The position numbers were made by a program, and so were the translations under genes. 64,000 nt of DNA from Chamaelirium japonicum. Its lineage: Eukaryota; Streptophyta; Magnoliopsida; Liliales; Melanthiaceae. Under the pieces are notes generated by a model that saw nothing but the letters and a program-made list of their open reading frames with translations, did not search any database and had not been told where the DNA came from. Below, in pieces: positions 63,571 through 64,000 of this stretch; position 1 is the stretch's first letter, and each line of letters begins with the position of its first letter. The stretch lies in assembly GCA_947650365.1 (NCBI GenBank), contig OX393549.1:84923362-84987361 (forward strand). Direction: 5' to 3'.

Positions 63571-64000
63571 CGGTCGTCGCTCGCATCTGAGCCAGCCAGA
63601 TCCTTTAGCGGAATGAACCGTGCACACATTTCAGACCATGTGTGCACGATGTCCCCATTGTGGCACAATCAGCCCGTCACGCTCACGATCGCCATTGACC
63701 GCTAGTTGTCGACCTACTCGGGGCAGGGGTTGATGGTGCGGCGGTGGAGGAGGATAGGGATGGAGAGGTGATGGTGGCCCGAGGGCCACCACTTGCGAAA
63801 GCGCTAATCGTCTTAACCAACAGAGGGCCTGTATTTCCAAATCACTTGTTTGGTTCTGGTGTAGTCGTAGAATTTATTCACAAGTACCAACTTATGTAGT
63901 TGGAATTCACTCTCCTCTCCATCAATGACTAAGAATGATACCAATGAAGGATCTACATCAACAAAACAGTAATGCACAAAGATTTATAAACATCACACAG
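63571..64000. other. Window end, no gene recognised
   Basis: A GC-rich stretch with short frames on both strands (63600-63840) passes into AT-rich DNA. No family is recognisable and features may continue past the window. Confidence 0.3.

Overview
This is a nuclear plant window, very probably from a commelinid monocot. The reasons are three intron-bearing plant genes, one with strongly GC-biased codons, spread through a dense mosaic of plant transposon families: hAT-, PIF/Harbinger- and Mutator-type MITEs, Ty1-copia, Ty3-gypsy, RTE-type LINEs, tRNA-derived SINEs, a TRIM and a 5S-bearing (Cassandra-like) fragment. A species cannot be named from sequence alone. There are no prokaryotic operons, CRISPR arrays or intact viral genomes.

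Layout. 1-1432: gypsy-LTR-like and unassigned DNA. 1433-10730: a roughly 3.3-kb unit (A-x-B) duplicated in tandem. A 2.7-kb LTR with a TATA box sits inside the first copy, and B carries remnants of a BED-finger hAT-type transposase. A 449-bp hAT MITE (10241-10689) with a perfect 8-bp target duplication interrupts the end of the second copy. 10966-12150 (+): a PP2A activator (PTPA) gene, essentially one exon. 12204-12357: a long hairpin just past it. 15830-18340: a degenerate Ty3-gypsy gag-pol. 19370-20275: an RTE LINE endonuclease fragment split by a 276-bp MITE whose 10-bp target duplication is perfect. 21332-21560: a 5S rRNA-derived sequence. 22927-23776: a DNA transposon with a GC-rich core.

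24267-43920 (-): a 14-exon gene that I assembled by splicing. All introns are GT-AG, the phases are consistent, and the spliced CDS of 1263 nt encodes 420 aa. It includes a 13-nt microexon. Its product looks like a conserved plant protein of unknown function. The introns hold copia, gypsy, LTR and SINE remnants.

44067-50140: intergenic DNA with two tandem fold-back elements, an RTE LINE 3' end and short tandem repeats. 50141-59587 (-): a 4-exon gene (954-nt CDS, 317 aa) for a plastid-type protein with two membrane segments and a coiled coil. Its last intron is 7.2 kb and contains two MITEs and a copia pol remnant. 59588-64000: AT-rich intergenic DNA, a 577-bp hAT MITE and a TRIM with two approximately 110-bp LTRs.

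The three host genes show no functional link to one another. The interest lies in gene structure (microexon, long TE-filled introns, a stop codon overlapping a possible splice donor) and in precisely datable nested insertions. I saw no convincing new multi-gene system.
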